A DNA stretch of 15,537 bases from Clostridiales bacterium (GTDB lineage: Bacteria; Bacillota_A; Clostridia; Saccharofermentanales; Saccharofermentanaceae): assembly GCA_024695545.1 (NCBI GenBank), contig JAILHZ010000175.1, forward strand, positions 1 to 15,537. The letters are read 5' to 3'. The stretch's first letter is position 1. The number at the start of each line of letters is the position of its first letter. A program made the position numbers and the translations under genes. Positions 6,231 through 14,329 of the stretch are shown here, piece by piece. The notes under the pieces are model-generated. The model did not search any database. It was not told the origin of the DNA and was given only the letters and a program-made list of their open reading frames with translations.

Positions 6231-6791
6231 TCACTGCTGCGCCTGGGAAGCGCTATCGACTTTCTCGCAAGCCGCCGGAAGATTGCCGAATACAAACTGC
6301 TCGATCTCCTTGGAATAACCGTAGATGACGCCCGGACGTACCGGATCGATCATGGACTTAAGCTTGGCGATCTCATCTGTTGCCGGAGTCTTCTTGGTAA
6401 AAGGTCCTGTATTCTGTGTAGCAACAATATGCATCTCACCGGATCTGTCGATCACACGGATCTGATGGATCTTTCCTGTCGGAATAAAATTCATAGATTC
6501 CTTGATCACATAAGCATATACCCAGATAATGTCTCTTACCGGAATGCAGTGAAAACAGCTCAGATCCAAATAGCATACGGCTGTAGGCGTAAACACGGCC
6601 TTCTTCATAACGATTTCAGCGTTAGCAAATTCCTCATTCAGTTTCTGCAGTTCTTCCGGAAAGAAGCTGTTCCATTCATCGATCGATCTTGCGTACGCTT
6701 TCTTATTGAAGCGGCTCTCCTTGATCTTTCCGAGCTGCGCAGCTTTCTCGGCAATCGCCGGATACTGGGCAATCAGTTCATTCATGTCCAT
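6231..6791 (-). CDS. Conserved-looking protein of unknown function (186 aa)
   Basis: I do not recognise the family with certainty. The 186-aa protein has an N-terminal helical part (about 1-60, charged, IAEKAAQLGKIKESRF), then a beta-rich core at about 65-135 with CYLDLSCFHCIPVRDIIWVY and a basic-hydrophobic strand RVIDRSGEMHIVATQ. The core pattern, a strand ending in an xxDIxWVY turn followed by more strands, is reminiscent of bacterial PH-like domains, but this is weak. No signal peptide or transmembrane segment is evident, and the tail is Gln/Ala-rich. The ATG at 6789-6791 follows AAGGAG by about eight bases; an ATG two codons later is possible. It has its own extended -10 promoter and is also the last gene downstream of hom, ending before the bidirectional terminator. 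Confidence 0.75.
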   Translation of the reverse strand: MDMNELIAQYPAIAEKAAQLGKIKESRFNKKAYARSIDEWNSFFPEELQKLNEEFANAEIVMKKAVFTPTAVCYLDLSCFHCIPVRDIIWVYAYVIKESMNFIPTGKIHQIRVIDRSGEMHIVATQNTGPFTKKTPATDEIAKLKSMIDPVRPGVIYGYSKEIEQFVFGNLPAACEKVDSASQAQQ

Positions 6792-6820
6792 AGGTGGTTC
6801 TCCTTTTCTTTCTCCTCAAT

Positions 6821-6834
6821 GATACTTCAGTATC
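6821..6834 (-). repeat. 14-bp palindrome at the predicted transcription start
   Basis: GATACTTCAGTATC has six-base arms around a two-base centre. It starts at the predicted +1 of the extended -10 promoter just upstream, so the mRNA of the 186-aa gene would begin with a small stem-loop, or the DNA palindrome would act as an operator. The hairpin is AT-rich and too weak to be a dependable terminator. Confidence 0.45.
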
Positions 6835-6840
6835 TTTTTG

Positions 6841-6849
6841 ATTATACCA
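6841..6849 (-). promoter_or_regulatory. Extended -10 promoter of the 186-aa unknown gene
   Basis: On the minus strand TGGTATAAT (plus-strand 6841-6849) is a perfect extended -10 element, the same nine bases as in front of glutamine synthetase. No clear -35 is seen. The predicted start point is near 6834, at the edge of the GATACT palindrome, giving a leader of roughly 43 bases. Confidence 0.55.
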
Positions 6850-6888
6850 TTCCGAAGAAGAAACTGATATACGAACCGTCACAATCGA

Positions 6889-8118
6889 TCAGAAGATACG
6901 GACTACACTCAGGACGTTATCGAAGTTCTCCAGACCGATGGCCAGCTTGGCCTCATTCAGGTCGCCATCCTTACCGAGGATGACCGCCTTCTCACCTTCT
7001 GCCTCATAGACACAAGGCTGGCAGGAGATCTCCGGGAAGCTCTCTGCGATCTGATCATCAGAAACAGAATCCGGAAGACGAAGGAGTACGGATACAGTAT
7101 GCTCTTCAATCGGAGAAAGCACCGGCTTATCCGATTCGTACCACTCGACCACATGTGCATTTCTTGTCTGATGCTCAGCTGCATCCATGACATCACCGAC
7201 AACGGCAGACGCTGTTGCGAGTTTTCCTGCACCCTGACCGTAGAACATCGCATCTCCTACCGCATTACCGGTAACCATGATGGCATTGAATACGTCATTG
7301 GCACATGCCAGCGGATGACTCTTGGATACAAGATGCGGAGCTACGTAGGCAAAAGCACCGTCTTCTTTATTCTCGAAAACCGCCAGAAGCTTGATCGACG
7401 CATTCATCTCGCGGGCATACTCCATATCCTTGGTGGTAATCGCAGTAATACCAACAGTAAAGAGTTTGGTCGGATCTACATAAGCACCGTCAAGAGCGAT
7501 AGTACTCAGGATCGCGATCTTTCTCTGGGCATCGATACCATCGATATCCGCAGAAGGATTTGCTTCCGCATATCCCTTAGCCTGTGCTTCTTTCAGAGCA
7601 GCATCAAAATCCGCACCGCTCTCGGCCATCTGTGTCAGGATATAGTTAGTGGTACCATTCACAATACCGGCGATACGCTCAACCTTATTTGCTGCAAGGC
7701 ATCTCTGCATCGGACGGATGATTGGAATACCGCCGCCGACTGCAGCCTCGAAAATGTAATTGCAGTGATTCTCATGCGCAATCTTCATGAGCTCAACACC
7801 ATGAGTGGACACGAGTTCTTTATTCGAAGTAACAACTGTCTTTCCGGCAGACAGCGCTGTTTTAGTATATTCGTAAGCGATACGTGCGCCGCCGATGGTC
7901 TCGACTACAATAGAGATCTCCGGATCTTCAAATACTTCCTCTTTCTTAGTAGTAACAAGAGAAGCAAAAGGACTGTCCGGAAACTCACGGATATCCAGGA
8001 TCTTCTTCACTCTCAGTTCCTCACCGAGACGCTTGGCGATCCGCTCTTTATTCATCTCAATTACTTCGGCTACACCGCAGCCGACAACACCAAATCCTAA
8101 AATGGCAATGCTCTTCAT
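6889..8118 (-). CDS. hom: Homoserine dehydrogenase
   Basis: The enzyme reduces aspartate semialdehyde to homoserine with NAD(P)H, the branch point toward threonine and methionine. In the 409-aa protein the nucleotide-binding GFGVVG is at 8-13, VTSNKEL at 96-102, the substrate-site GGIPII at 129-134, NGTTNYI at 154-160, and the signature ADIDGIDAQRK at 190-200 with the likely catalytic Lys200. Residues from about 325 form a short ACT-like regulatory domain that is divergent, so feedback control is possible but not certain. I start it at ATG 8116-8118, with GGGAG (plus-strand 8127-8131) eight bases upstream; a GTG at 8127 would bury this SD. It follows the HTH-ACT gene by five bases, forming a two-gene unit. 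Confidence 0.95.
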   Translation of the reverse strand: MKSIAILGFGVVGCGVAEVIEMNKERIAKRLGEELRVKKILDIREFPDSPFASLVTTKKEEVFEDPEISIVVETIGGARIAYEYTKTALSAGKTVVTSNKELVSTHGVELMKIAHENHCNYIFEAAVGGGIPIIRPMQRCLAANKVERIAGIVNGTTNYILTQMAESGADFDAALKEAQAKGYAEANPSADIDGIDAQRKIAILSTIALDGAYVDPTKLFTVGITAITTKDMEYAREMNASIKLLAVFENKEDGAFAYVAPHLVSKSHPLACANDVFNAIMVTGNAVGDAMFYGQGAGKLATASAVVGDVMDAAEHQTRNAHVVEWYESDKPVLSPIEEHTVSVLLRLPDSVSDDQIAESFPEISCQPCVYEAEGEKAVILGKDGDLNEAKLAIGLENFDNVLSVVRIF

Positions 8119-8123
8119 ATATA

Positions 8124-8567
8124 TCACTCCCTGGCCATGATTCTGCAGGATCGAACTCCCGGAATTTTCTCTACTTCATTGATCAGCGTGTCGATCGAAC
8201 TCGTCATACGGTCCGTCTCCATAGAGACCGAAACATCCGCAAGTCCGTTGATCGGAATATTCTGGTTGATCGTCAGGATATTTCCCTTCACGAAAGCAAT
8301 ACACTGGATAATGCCCGCAAGAATACCCGGGAAATTCTCGACCGCAACGATCAATGTCACGATCTTTCCCTGGGATGTCTCATAAAACGGCATAACTGCA
8401 TCCTTATACTTGTAGTATGCTGAACGCGAAAGATTAACCATCTTAACGGCTTCATTGACCGAGACGGCTTTTCCTGAATTCAGGAGTCTCTTCGCTTCCA
8501 TGACCTTGACAAATACTTCGGGCAGGACCTCTGCTTTAACCAGTAAATAGTCATTGTTTTCGGACAT
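8124..8567 (-). CDS. HTH-ACT regulator (PheB/UPF0735-type ACT-domain protein)
   Basis: This 147-aa protein joins a small helix-turn-helix (about 30-57, SVNEAVKMVNLSRSAYYKYK) to an ACT domain (about 68-145, with the turn ENFPGIL and a second strand ending VRSCRIM). It belongs to the group of small ACT proteins annotated as PheB or UPF0735. These are paired with hom in many clostridia and are thought to sense an amino acid, probably threonine or another aspartate-family product, and bind DNA. The start is ATG 8565-8567, with GAGG six bases upstream, because the family starts a few residues before YLLVKAEVLPE; longer frames from TTG 8600 would add 11 unlike residues. A promoter and a 22-bp palindrome lie just upstream, fitting autoregulation, which is inference. 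Confidence 0.9.
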   Translation of the reverse strand: MSENNDYLLVKAEVLPEVFVKVMEAKRLLNSGKAVSVNEAVKMVNLSRSAYYKYKDAVMPFYETSQGKIVTLIVAVENFPGILAGIIQCIAFVKGNILTINQNIPINGLADVSVSMETDRMTSSIDTLINEVEKIPGVRSCRIMARE

Positions 8568-8614
8568 ATCCGGCCTCATCTGAAAGTAGATTTCGCGCAA
8601 TTAAGTGTCCGCCG

Positions 8615-8636
8615 TGCGTGTACACTTGTGCACGCA
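8615..8636 (-). repeat. 22-bp near-perfect palindrome, candidate operator of the HTH-ACT/hom unit
   Basis: TGCGTGTACA (8615-8624) and TGTGCACGCA (8627-8636) are ten-base arms around CT with a single mismatched pair (8621 against 8630). It begins about five bases downstream of the -10 box at 8641-8646, so it overlaps the predicted start point of the HTH-ACT transcript. This is a classical place for a repressor site. A role as a 5' stem-loop is also possible. It has no U-run on the minus strand and is not a terminator. Confidence 0.6.
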
Positions 8637-8640
8637 GGAA

Positions 8641-8669
8641 AGTATATCACGATTCTTTCAAAATGGCAA
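8641..8669 (-). promoter_or_regulatory. Sigma-A-type promoter of the HTH-ACT/hom unit
   Basis: On the minus strand TTGCCA (plus-strand 8664-8669) and TATACT (8641-8646) are 17 bases apart, the best -35/-10 pair in the window. The -35 lies inside the last codons of rdgB, so the unit can be expressed independently of the upstream genes. The predicted start point near 8634 falls in the palindrome at 8615-8636. Confidence 0.7.
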
Positions 8670-9237
8670 GCATGGACCGGAGCGCCTTGCCGCGATGGCT
8701 GATAGCGTTCTTTTCCTCATCGGAGATCTCGGCTGTCGTCTTTCCGATTTCAGGCACAAAGAAGATCGGATCATAACCGAATCCGTTTTCACCTCTCGGT
8801 GTATCAAGAAGAACGCCGTCGCACTGTTCCTTAACTACGAAATGGGAACCATCCGGGCGTACAACCGCGATTGCGCAGACGAAGTGAGCCGTCCACTGAT
8901 CTTTCGGAACGTCCTTTAACATCTCCCAGATCTTCTCGAACTTCTCCTGATACGTGGAGTCCTCGCCGCAGAAACGTGAGGAATAGATTCCCGGCGCACC
9001 ATCCAGCGCATCGATGCAAAGACCGGAATCGTCCGCCATGACGAAACCACCGACCTGTTTCTGAATCGTGCTCGCCTTAATCAGCGCATTTCCTTCAAAG
9101 GAATCCGCATCCTCGACGATATCGGTGTGAATGCCGATACTCTCCATTCCGACGATCTCGAACGGAAAACCATCCAGTATCTCCTTGATCTCATGGATCT
9201 TATCCTTATTCTTACTGGCAACCAGAAAACGTTCCAT
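8647..9237 (-). CDS. rdgB: RdgB/HAM1 non-canonical purine NTP pyrophosphatase
   Basis: The enzyme hydrolyses ITP, dITP and XTP to monophosphates and keeps deaminated purines out of nucleic acids. The 196-aa protein has the N-terminal ASKNKDK (7-13, SxxNxxK nucleotide site), ADDSG (68-72, metal/catalytic site), GFGYDPIF (152-159) and the C-terminal SHRGKAL (180-186), all family hallmarks, and is of normal length. I choose ATG 9235-9237: it starts directly before the first motif and has GGAG about nine bases upstream. An in-frame ATG at 9297, overlapping the rsmF stop as TGATG, would add a very basic 20-residue leader (MYNRRSTDKDKRVKKEEKKS) not typical of the family. It lies directly after rsmF, and its 3' end carries the promoter of the next unit. 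Confidence 0.93.
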   Translation of the reverse strand: MERFLVASKNKDKIHEIKEILDGFPFEIVGMESIGIHTDIVEDADSFEGNALIKASTIQKQVGGFVMADDSGLCIDALDGAPGIYSSRFCGEDSTYQEKFEKIWEMLKDVPKDQWTAHFVCAIAVVRPDGSHFVVKEQCDGVLLDTPRGENGFGYDPIFFVPEIGKTTAEISDEEKNAISHRGKALRSMLAILKES

Positions 9238-9296
9238 ACTCTTCTTCTCCTCTTTCTTTACTCTTTTATCTTTATCCGTACTTCTGCGGTTATACA

Positions 9297-10739
9297 TCAC
9301 ATCAGCCTCCATGCCTTGGGGTAAAGGTTCTTAAGAACAGCCCCGGTGACCTTGGCAAACCCGAGAGGGAGGTCTTCGACCGCCACAACGATATTCTTAC
9401 CGTCATCAAGAGTCTCCAGTTCATCTTCCGTGAGCATGATCGTCTCACATCGAAGGTATCTGATCAGACGCTCATCATCTCTCTGAAGCGACAGAAAGCG
9501 TGACGGACGGAACTGGGTCCGGTTATGCTCGAGGGCCAGTGCCTGCGACGGAATAAAAGTCCTTCCCTTCGCGGTCTCCTTGATCTCCCCGGGAAAATCC
9601 CCCATCTTCACGACCTTTAGTCCGGAAAAGAGTTTTTCCGAGACAGGGATCATATGCACCTTATCCTTATGCAGAACAAAGTCCTTATCTACATTCTTCA
9701 GATACTCATCCGCCGCTTTCTCAGTCAGGAGCCCGCGGATAAAGTCGCAAAAACACTCTCTCGATTTCGTGAATACGAACTGAGAGGAACTCTTATTCCC
9801 CTCGGTCTTTCTTGCGTCATCCGCGAAGTCAAAAGAAGGATCCTGCATCTTACGAAGATGCACGCAGAAATGTCCTTCACCTTCTGTCTTATGCGGCCAG
9901 ATACGCATCATGCCCTCATTGTCATGCGTGACCCCGGTCAGTTCCCTGTGGGACACGATCTCGTAGTTCGGGTGCTTTTCGAGAAAATCATGGATCCGGT
10001 CCTCGTTTTCCGCCTCACCGAATGTACATGTCGAGTACACGATGGTTCCTCCGGGCTTGAGCATCTCATCTGCATATCTCAGGATATTCGTCTGAATCGG
10101 CACACAGCTCGCCGGTCCGAACTTCTCCCAGCTCTTCGGTGCGAACGGATCTCTACGGAACATGCCTTCCCCTGAGCAGGGAGCGTCGATAATGATCCTG
10201 TCGAAAAAGCACCGGAACGTCTTTGTCATGTTCGTCGGATCTTCATTCAGGATCACTACATTTCCTGCGCCGCAGCGCTCCAGATTTCGAAGGAGTGCTC
10301 TGGATCTCTCGGTATTGATCTCATTTGCCACCAGAAGGCCTTCACCTTTCAGGTCCTCTGCGATCCTGGTCGCCTTACCTCCGGGCGCGGCACACATATC
10401 CAGCACATACTCTCCCGGCTTAGTACCGAGAACAGATGCCGGCAGCATCGCCGAAGGTTCCTGGATATAGTAAGCACCCGCATGGTAATACGGATCTTTT
10501 CCCAAAGAGATATCGGGAGTATAGAATCCGCCGTCGCACCAGAAGACCTGCTCGCAAGGAAGATCCATCTTTTTCATGTAATCTTCGTACTGTTCTGAAG
10601 AAAGCTTCAGCCGGTTCCAGCGGATGCCGTGTACAGGTGCTTTTTCATAGGACGAAAAGAAAGCCTCCTCTTCATCGAGGCGACCTTTCTTCTCAAAGTA
10701 ATTATGCATTCTTGTTGTAAAAGCTTCCGGCAGTTTCAT
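9297..10739 (-). CDS. rsmF: RsmF-type rRNA (cytosine-5) methyltransferase
   Basis: This is a SAM-dependent methyltransferase of the RsmB/NOP2/RsmF (YebU) family that makes 5-methylcytosine, probably in 16S rRNA. In the 480-aa protein residues 1-90 are the N-terminal RNA-binding part, DMCAAPGGK (114-122) is the SAM loop, DAPCSGEGMF (185-194) holds Cys188 and YSTCTF (235-240) holds Cys238, the two-cysteine pair used in catalysis and product release. Residues from about 305 form the RsmF-type C-terminal RNA-binding region, which points to RsmF rather than RsmB. The exact target base cannot be read from the sequence. The ATG at 10737-10739 overlaps the stop of the upstream peptidase by four bases (ATGA), so translation is probably coupled. 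Confidence 0.9.
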   Translation of the reverse strand: MKLPEAFTTRMHNYFEKKGRLDEEEAFFSSYEKAPVHGIRWNRLKLSSEQYEDYMKKMDLPCEQVFWCDGGFYTPDISLGKDPYYHAGAYYIQEPSAMLPASVLGTKPGEYVLDMCAAPGGKATRIAEDLKGEGLLVANEINTERSRALLRNLERCGAGNVVILNEDPTNMTKTFRCFFDRIIIDAPCSGEGMFRRDPFAPKSWEKFGPASCVPIQTNILRYADEMLKPGGTIVYSTCTFGEAENEDRIHDFLEKHPNYEIVSHRELTGVTHDNEGMMRIWPHKTEGEGHFCVHLRKMQDPSFDFADDARKTEGNKSSSQFVFTKSRECFCDFIRGLLTEKAADEYLKNVDKDFVLHKDKVHMIPVSEKLFSGLKVVKMGDFPGEIKETAKGRTFIPSQALALEHNRTQFRPSRFLSLQRDDERLIRYLRCETIMLTEDELETLDDGKNIVVAVEDLPLGFAKVTGAVLKNLYPKAWRLM

Positions 10740-12439
10740 AGATCGAGATAATCACACACCTGATATGCAAGTTTCTTCATTACATCCAGCGAGAATGGAG
10801 ACTCAAGTCCCGCGGACTCGACCAGATCGATCAGTGTCTGCGTACCGCCAGCCGCGCAGAGATGCTCATAGATGCTCATGGCCTTCTTACGGTTCTTCCT
10901 GGCAATGCTCCAGATCTGAAGCGCGCAGACCTGCGCAAGACAATAGTCGATATAGTAGAACGGAGATGTAAAGATATGCTCCTTCTTCATCCAGGCGCCA
11001 CCCGCCTCATAGAAAGGATCGCCGTCATAATCGATATCCGGCTGGTATTTCTTCTCGAGCTCTCTCCATGCAGCATGACGCTCCTCAGGAGTCATGTCAG
11101 GATTACTGTAGACCACATGCTGATACTCATCGACCAGACATCCGTAAGGAAGGAAAAGGATCGCGAGTGTCATATGCTGCTGACGGTATGCATCTGCGCT
11201 GTCCCCGAAGAACATCTCCATAAAGGGATACGTCAGATACTCCATCGATGTGGAATGGATCTCGCAGGCTTCCAGCGTCGGAGACAGACACTCGATGAAC
11301 TGGGACGAGTCAATGCTTCTTAATGCAGCATATGCGTGTCCGGATTCATGCACCATCGTCGCCACATCATCCGCGGTATGATTCGCATTCATCAGGATAT
11401 AAGGGATACCGTAGTCTAGAAGGCTCGCGCAGTATCCGCCGGTTGCCTTGTTCTGTCTGGAGAAAAGATCCATAAAATCATGTTCTCCCAGTACCTGGAA
11501 GAAACTCGGCGTCTTATCGAACATCTTGGCAAACATCTGCGATCCGGTCTCGAAATACTTCTCCTTAGGGATCACCGGTGTCGGGTTACCGTTTACGAAC
11601 AGGCACGGCAGATCGTAGTACAGAAGCTTATCCAGTTCGAGGCGGTTCTTCTGAAGTCTTCTGATCTCGGATGTGATCGGTACGATGTACTTGACGACAT
11701 TATCCCGGAACTCTTTAACCTTCCCGGGATCATAGTCATATCTCTCCATACGCTTATAACCCAGCTCGACAAAATCCTTAAAACCGAGTTTCTTTGCGAT
11801 CGTGGTACGGATACGGACCATATTGTCATAGATCTCATCGAACTTCGCTTTCTGTCCGGCATAGTAGTCCGATACGGCTTTATGGGCTTTTCTTCTGACA
11901 TCGCGGTCAGTTGACTCCAGAAACGGAGTCATTGTGGAGATCGTCTGGTGATTGCCTTGGAACAGGATATCCGCTTCCGAGAGGATCTGGCTGTAATCAT
12001 TTTCCAGAGAACTCTCATCGGCGAGATCATCAAGGACCTCGGAACTGACGATCTCCCGCTGGATCTGGATCTTTCGGAAGATCATGTCGCCAAAGCGCTC
12101 CACAAGTTCATCGCGGATCTCCGACTCGAGCATCGCGGTATATACATCAGCGGAAAAATCGGAGATGACCGGATAGTTCTCATCGAAGAAATCCATCTCG
12201 TCATTCCAGAACTGATCCACAGTATCTAAGTCATGACGGATCATGCAGATCGTATATGCCGTGTCAAATGCACTCATCGCGCGCTGGAATGCCATAATGG
12301 CAGTCTCGACGGTATCAGGGTCCTTCGCCTCCGTCAGTTTCTTCCTCGTGTCCTCGGCACACTCCCGGAACTGTTCTACGGAAGGACGGACATACTTGAC
12401 CTCAGAGAACTTTGGCATTTTCATTTTATCGTCCGACAT
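10736..12439 (-). CDS. M3-family oligoendopeptidase (zinc metallopeptidase, PepF-like)
   Basis: This 567-aa cytoplasmic peptidase probably cuts short peptides during peptide recycling. The zinc motif HESGH is at 364-368 in a VATMVHESGHAYAAL context, and the third ligand is expected among the acidic residues of PTLEACEIHS at 387-396 (Glu390 or Glu393). The all-helical N-terminal half and the length fit the oligoendopeptidase F/M3 group. No signal peptide is present. The ATG at 12437-12439 follows AAGGAG by about nine bases. It lies 27 bases after argS and overlaps rsmF, suggesting one transcript. Precise specificity (PepF, PepB-like or another M3 subgroup) cannot be told by eye. Confidence 0.92.
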   Translation of the reverse strand: MSDDKMKMPKFSEVKYVRPSVEQFRECAEDTRKKLTEAKDPDTVETAIMAFQRAMSAFDTAYTICMIRHDLDTVDQFWNDEMDFFDENYPVISDFSADVYTAMLESEIRDELVERFGDMIFRKIQIQREIVSSEVLDDLADESSLENDYSQILSEADILFQGNHQTISTMTPFLESTDRDVRRKAHKAVSDYYAGQKAKFDEIYDNMVRIRTTIAKKLGFKDFVELGYKRMERYDYDPGKVKEFRDNVVKYIVPITSEIRRLQKNRLELDKLLYYDLPCLFVNGNPTPVIPKEKYFETGSQMFAKMFDKTPSFFQVLGEHDFMDLFSRQNKATGGYCASLLDYGIPYILMNANHTADDVATMVHESGHAYAALRSIDSSQFIECLSPTLEACEIHSTSMEYLTYPFMEMFFGDSADAYRQQHMTLAILFLPYGCLVDEYQHVVYSNPDMTPEERHAAWRELEKKYQPDIDYDGDPFYEAGGAWMKKEHIFTSPFYYIDYCLAQVCALQIWSIARKNRKKAMSIYEHLCAAGGTQTLIDLVESAGLESPFSLDVMKKLAYQVCDYLDL

Positions 12440-12466
12440 CAGCGCTATCTCCTTAGTTATCTAAAA

Positions 12467-14200
12467 TCACATCTGTTCTACAACAGAGATACCCAGCAGA
12501 TATGTACCGGCTTCGATCGCATCGCAGACAGCCTCACAGAGAGCAAGTCTTGCGGTCTTAAGCTCCGCATCGTCTCCGCCCAGGATCGAGCAGTTATTAT
12601 AAAAACGGTTAAAGCTTCTGGCAATCTGCGCTACCGCACGGGATACCATGAATGGTTCATTGCTGGCCGCAGCCTTACGGATCGCATCCGGAAGATCTGC
12701 AATTGTCTTCACGCAGGCAAACTCCTCGTCACCACTGAGCTTATTCAGAAGATCACTTCCGGATTCAACCGGTGTGAAGCCCTGCTCTTTCGCTTTTCTT
12801 AAGATCGAGCGTGTACGTGCGTAGGTATAGATGAGGTACGGAGCCGTATCACCTTCAAAGTCGAGCATCGTATCCCAGGAGAATACGATATCTCTTTCTC
12901 TTCCGGCCTTAACATAGGTGTAGATAACAGCACCGAGACCGACCTTCTCGGCGATCTCCTTCAGTTCATCATCAGACATATCCGAGTTTCTGGCCTCAGC
13001 GTTCGCCTTAATTAGCTCATAGGTCTTCGCGACGCTCTCATCCAGAAGATCCTCGAGAAGAACGATGTTGCCGTCACGGGTAGAGAACTTCATGTTCTGG
13101 AATTTTACAAGACCGAATCCGACATGTTCGCACTTATCCGCACACTCATATCCCGCCTTCTTCAGTGTGGAGAACACCTGCTTAAAGTGCAGGGCCTGCG
13201 GAATACCGACAACATAGATATTCTTATCGAAGTGATAGTGCTCATCACGATAGAGGATCGCCGCCAGATCACGTGTACCGTAAATCGTGGTTCCGTCACT
13301 CTTGAGGATGATGCACGGCGGAACACCGTATTCCTCGAGGTCAACGACCTGCGCACCCTCACTCTCGACGAGAAGATTCTTCTCCTTGAGCATGTCTACG
13401 ACCTGATCTGCCATCTTCGCGTAGTAGGACTCGCCGTTATAGTTATCAAAGGTAACACCCATTCTCTTATAGAGCTGTTCAAATACGACGAGGGACATAT
13501 CGCGGAACTTCTGCCACAGCGCTACTTCCTCTTCACAGCCTTCCTCGAGTCTCTTAAAGTTCTCTCGGGCGGAAGTGGTCAGCTCCGGATCATTCTTCTC
13601 TTCCTCATGGAACTTTACATAGATACGCAGAAGCTCCGTGATCGGATCCTTCTCGAGAGCCGCCTCATCACCCCACAGGCGGTAAGCCGTGATGAGTTTA
13701 CCGAACTGCGTTCCATAGTCGCCTAAGTGGTTCATGCGGACGACCTTGTAGCCGAGTTTCTCATAGATACGGGACAGGGAATGACCGAGGATCGTGGTAA
13801 ATGCGTGACCAACATGGAAAGGCTTCGCAATATTCGGGGAGCTGAACTCGACGATGACCGTCTTTCCTTCTCCTTCCTGAGACTTGCCGTATGTGGTCCC
13901 CTTGGAAAGGACATCGGATACGATCTCCTTGGCAAAAGCACCTCTGTCGACGAAGAAGTTCAGATACGGGCCTTTCGCCTCAACACGGGAAAGCCATGGT
14001 TCATTCAGTTTGTCAGATCCGGCAAGATCAGAAGCGATCATATTCGGAGCTTTGCGCATTGTCTTTGCCAGCGTAAAGCACGGGAAAGCAAAATCACCCA
14101 TATCTTCCTGCGGAGGTATCTCGATCAGACGGTTTACGCTCTCGATATCAAGCTTCGTCAGTTCCGATACTTTCATAGCCACGGCTTTTCTAAAATCCAT
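12467..14200 (-). CDS. argS: Arginyl-tRNA synthetase
   Basis: This class I aminoacyl-tRNA synthetase charges tRNA-Arg with arginine. The 577-aa protein has the N-terminal Arg-specific domain (1-110), the HIGH-type motif FHVGH at 128-132 after VEFSSPNIAKP, a characteristic MNHLGDYGTQFGKL at 156-169, the KMSK-equivalent MKFSTRDGN at 370-378, and a DALR-type all-helical anticodon domain from about 455. Length and motif order are normal. The ATG at 14198-14200 is preceded by a weak SD (AGGTG). It is the first gene of the argS, peptidase, rsmF, rdgB run. The leader is only about 50 bases long, so no T-box or other riboswitch fits. Confidence 0.96.
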   Translation of the reverse strand: MDFRKAVAMKVSELTKLDIESVNRLIEIPPQEDMGDFAFPCFTLAKTMRKAPNMIASDLAGSDKLNEPWLSRVEAKGPYLNFFVDRGAFAKEIVSDVLSKGTTYGKSQEGEGKTVIVEFSSPNIAKPFHVGHAFTTILGHSLSRIYEKLGYKVVRMNHLGDYGTQFGKLITAYRLWGDEAALEKDPITELLRIYVKFHEEEKNDPELTTSARENFKRLEEGCEEEVALWQKFRDMSLVVFEQLYKRMGVTFDNYNGESYYAKMADQVVDMLKEKNLLVESEGAQVVDLEEYGVPPCIILKSDGTTIYGTRDLAAILYRDEHYHFDKNIYVVGIPQALHFKQVFSTLKKAGYECADKCEHVGFGLVKFQNMKFSTRDGNIVLLEDLLDESVAKTYELIKANAEARNSDMSDDELKEIAEKVGLGAVIYTYVKAGRERDIVFSWDTMLDFEGDTAPYLIYTYARTRSILRKAKEQGFTPVESGSDLLNKLSGDEEFACVKTIADLPDAIRKAAASNEPFMVSRAVAQIARSFNRFYNNCSILGGDDAELKTARLALCEAVCDAIEAGTYLLGISVVEQM

Positions 14201-14235
14201 GTTTTCAACACCTAACTTTCTTCATTTCGTTTCTT

Positions 14236-14285
14236 TTCAATAACATTCGTCCGTATATTATACTATATAATTATGAATTGTGATA
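14236..14285. promoter_or_regulatory. Interlocking divergent promoters of argS and the MraY-like gene
   Basis: Toward argS (minus strand) a TATAAT lies at plus-strand 14257-14262, with a fair ATCACA 16 bases upstream (14279-14284). Toward the MraY-like gene (plus strand) TATACT (14259-14264) has TTCAAT (14236-14241) 17 bases upstream, and a perfect TATAAT follows at 14266-14271. The -10 boxes of the two directions overlap or lie within ten bases, so RNA polymerase cannot occupy both at once. Which plus-strand -10 is used cannot be decided by eye. Confidence 0.45.
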
Positions 14286-14329
14286 TGATAGGTGCGATTT
14301 TGAAACACACGAAGTTAGGGGGCTTCTTC

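Noticed and set aside
7099..8100. A 333-codon open frame on the plus strand opposite hom
   Set aside because: Same reasoning: no SD, no recognisable domain, and a fully motif-supported homoserine dehydrogenase on the other strand.
8568..8640. Threonine/methionine attenuator or riboswitch before the HTH-ACT/hom unit
   Set aside because: No leader peptide rich in Thr or Ile, no SAM riboswitch-like helices and no U-run after the palindrome. A DNA operator explains the palindrome better.
14201..14262. T-box or riboswitch leader before argS
   Set aside because: Only about 50 bases separate the predicted start point from the start codon; there is no room for specifier and antiterminator stems, and no T-box sequence is seen.
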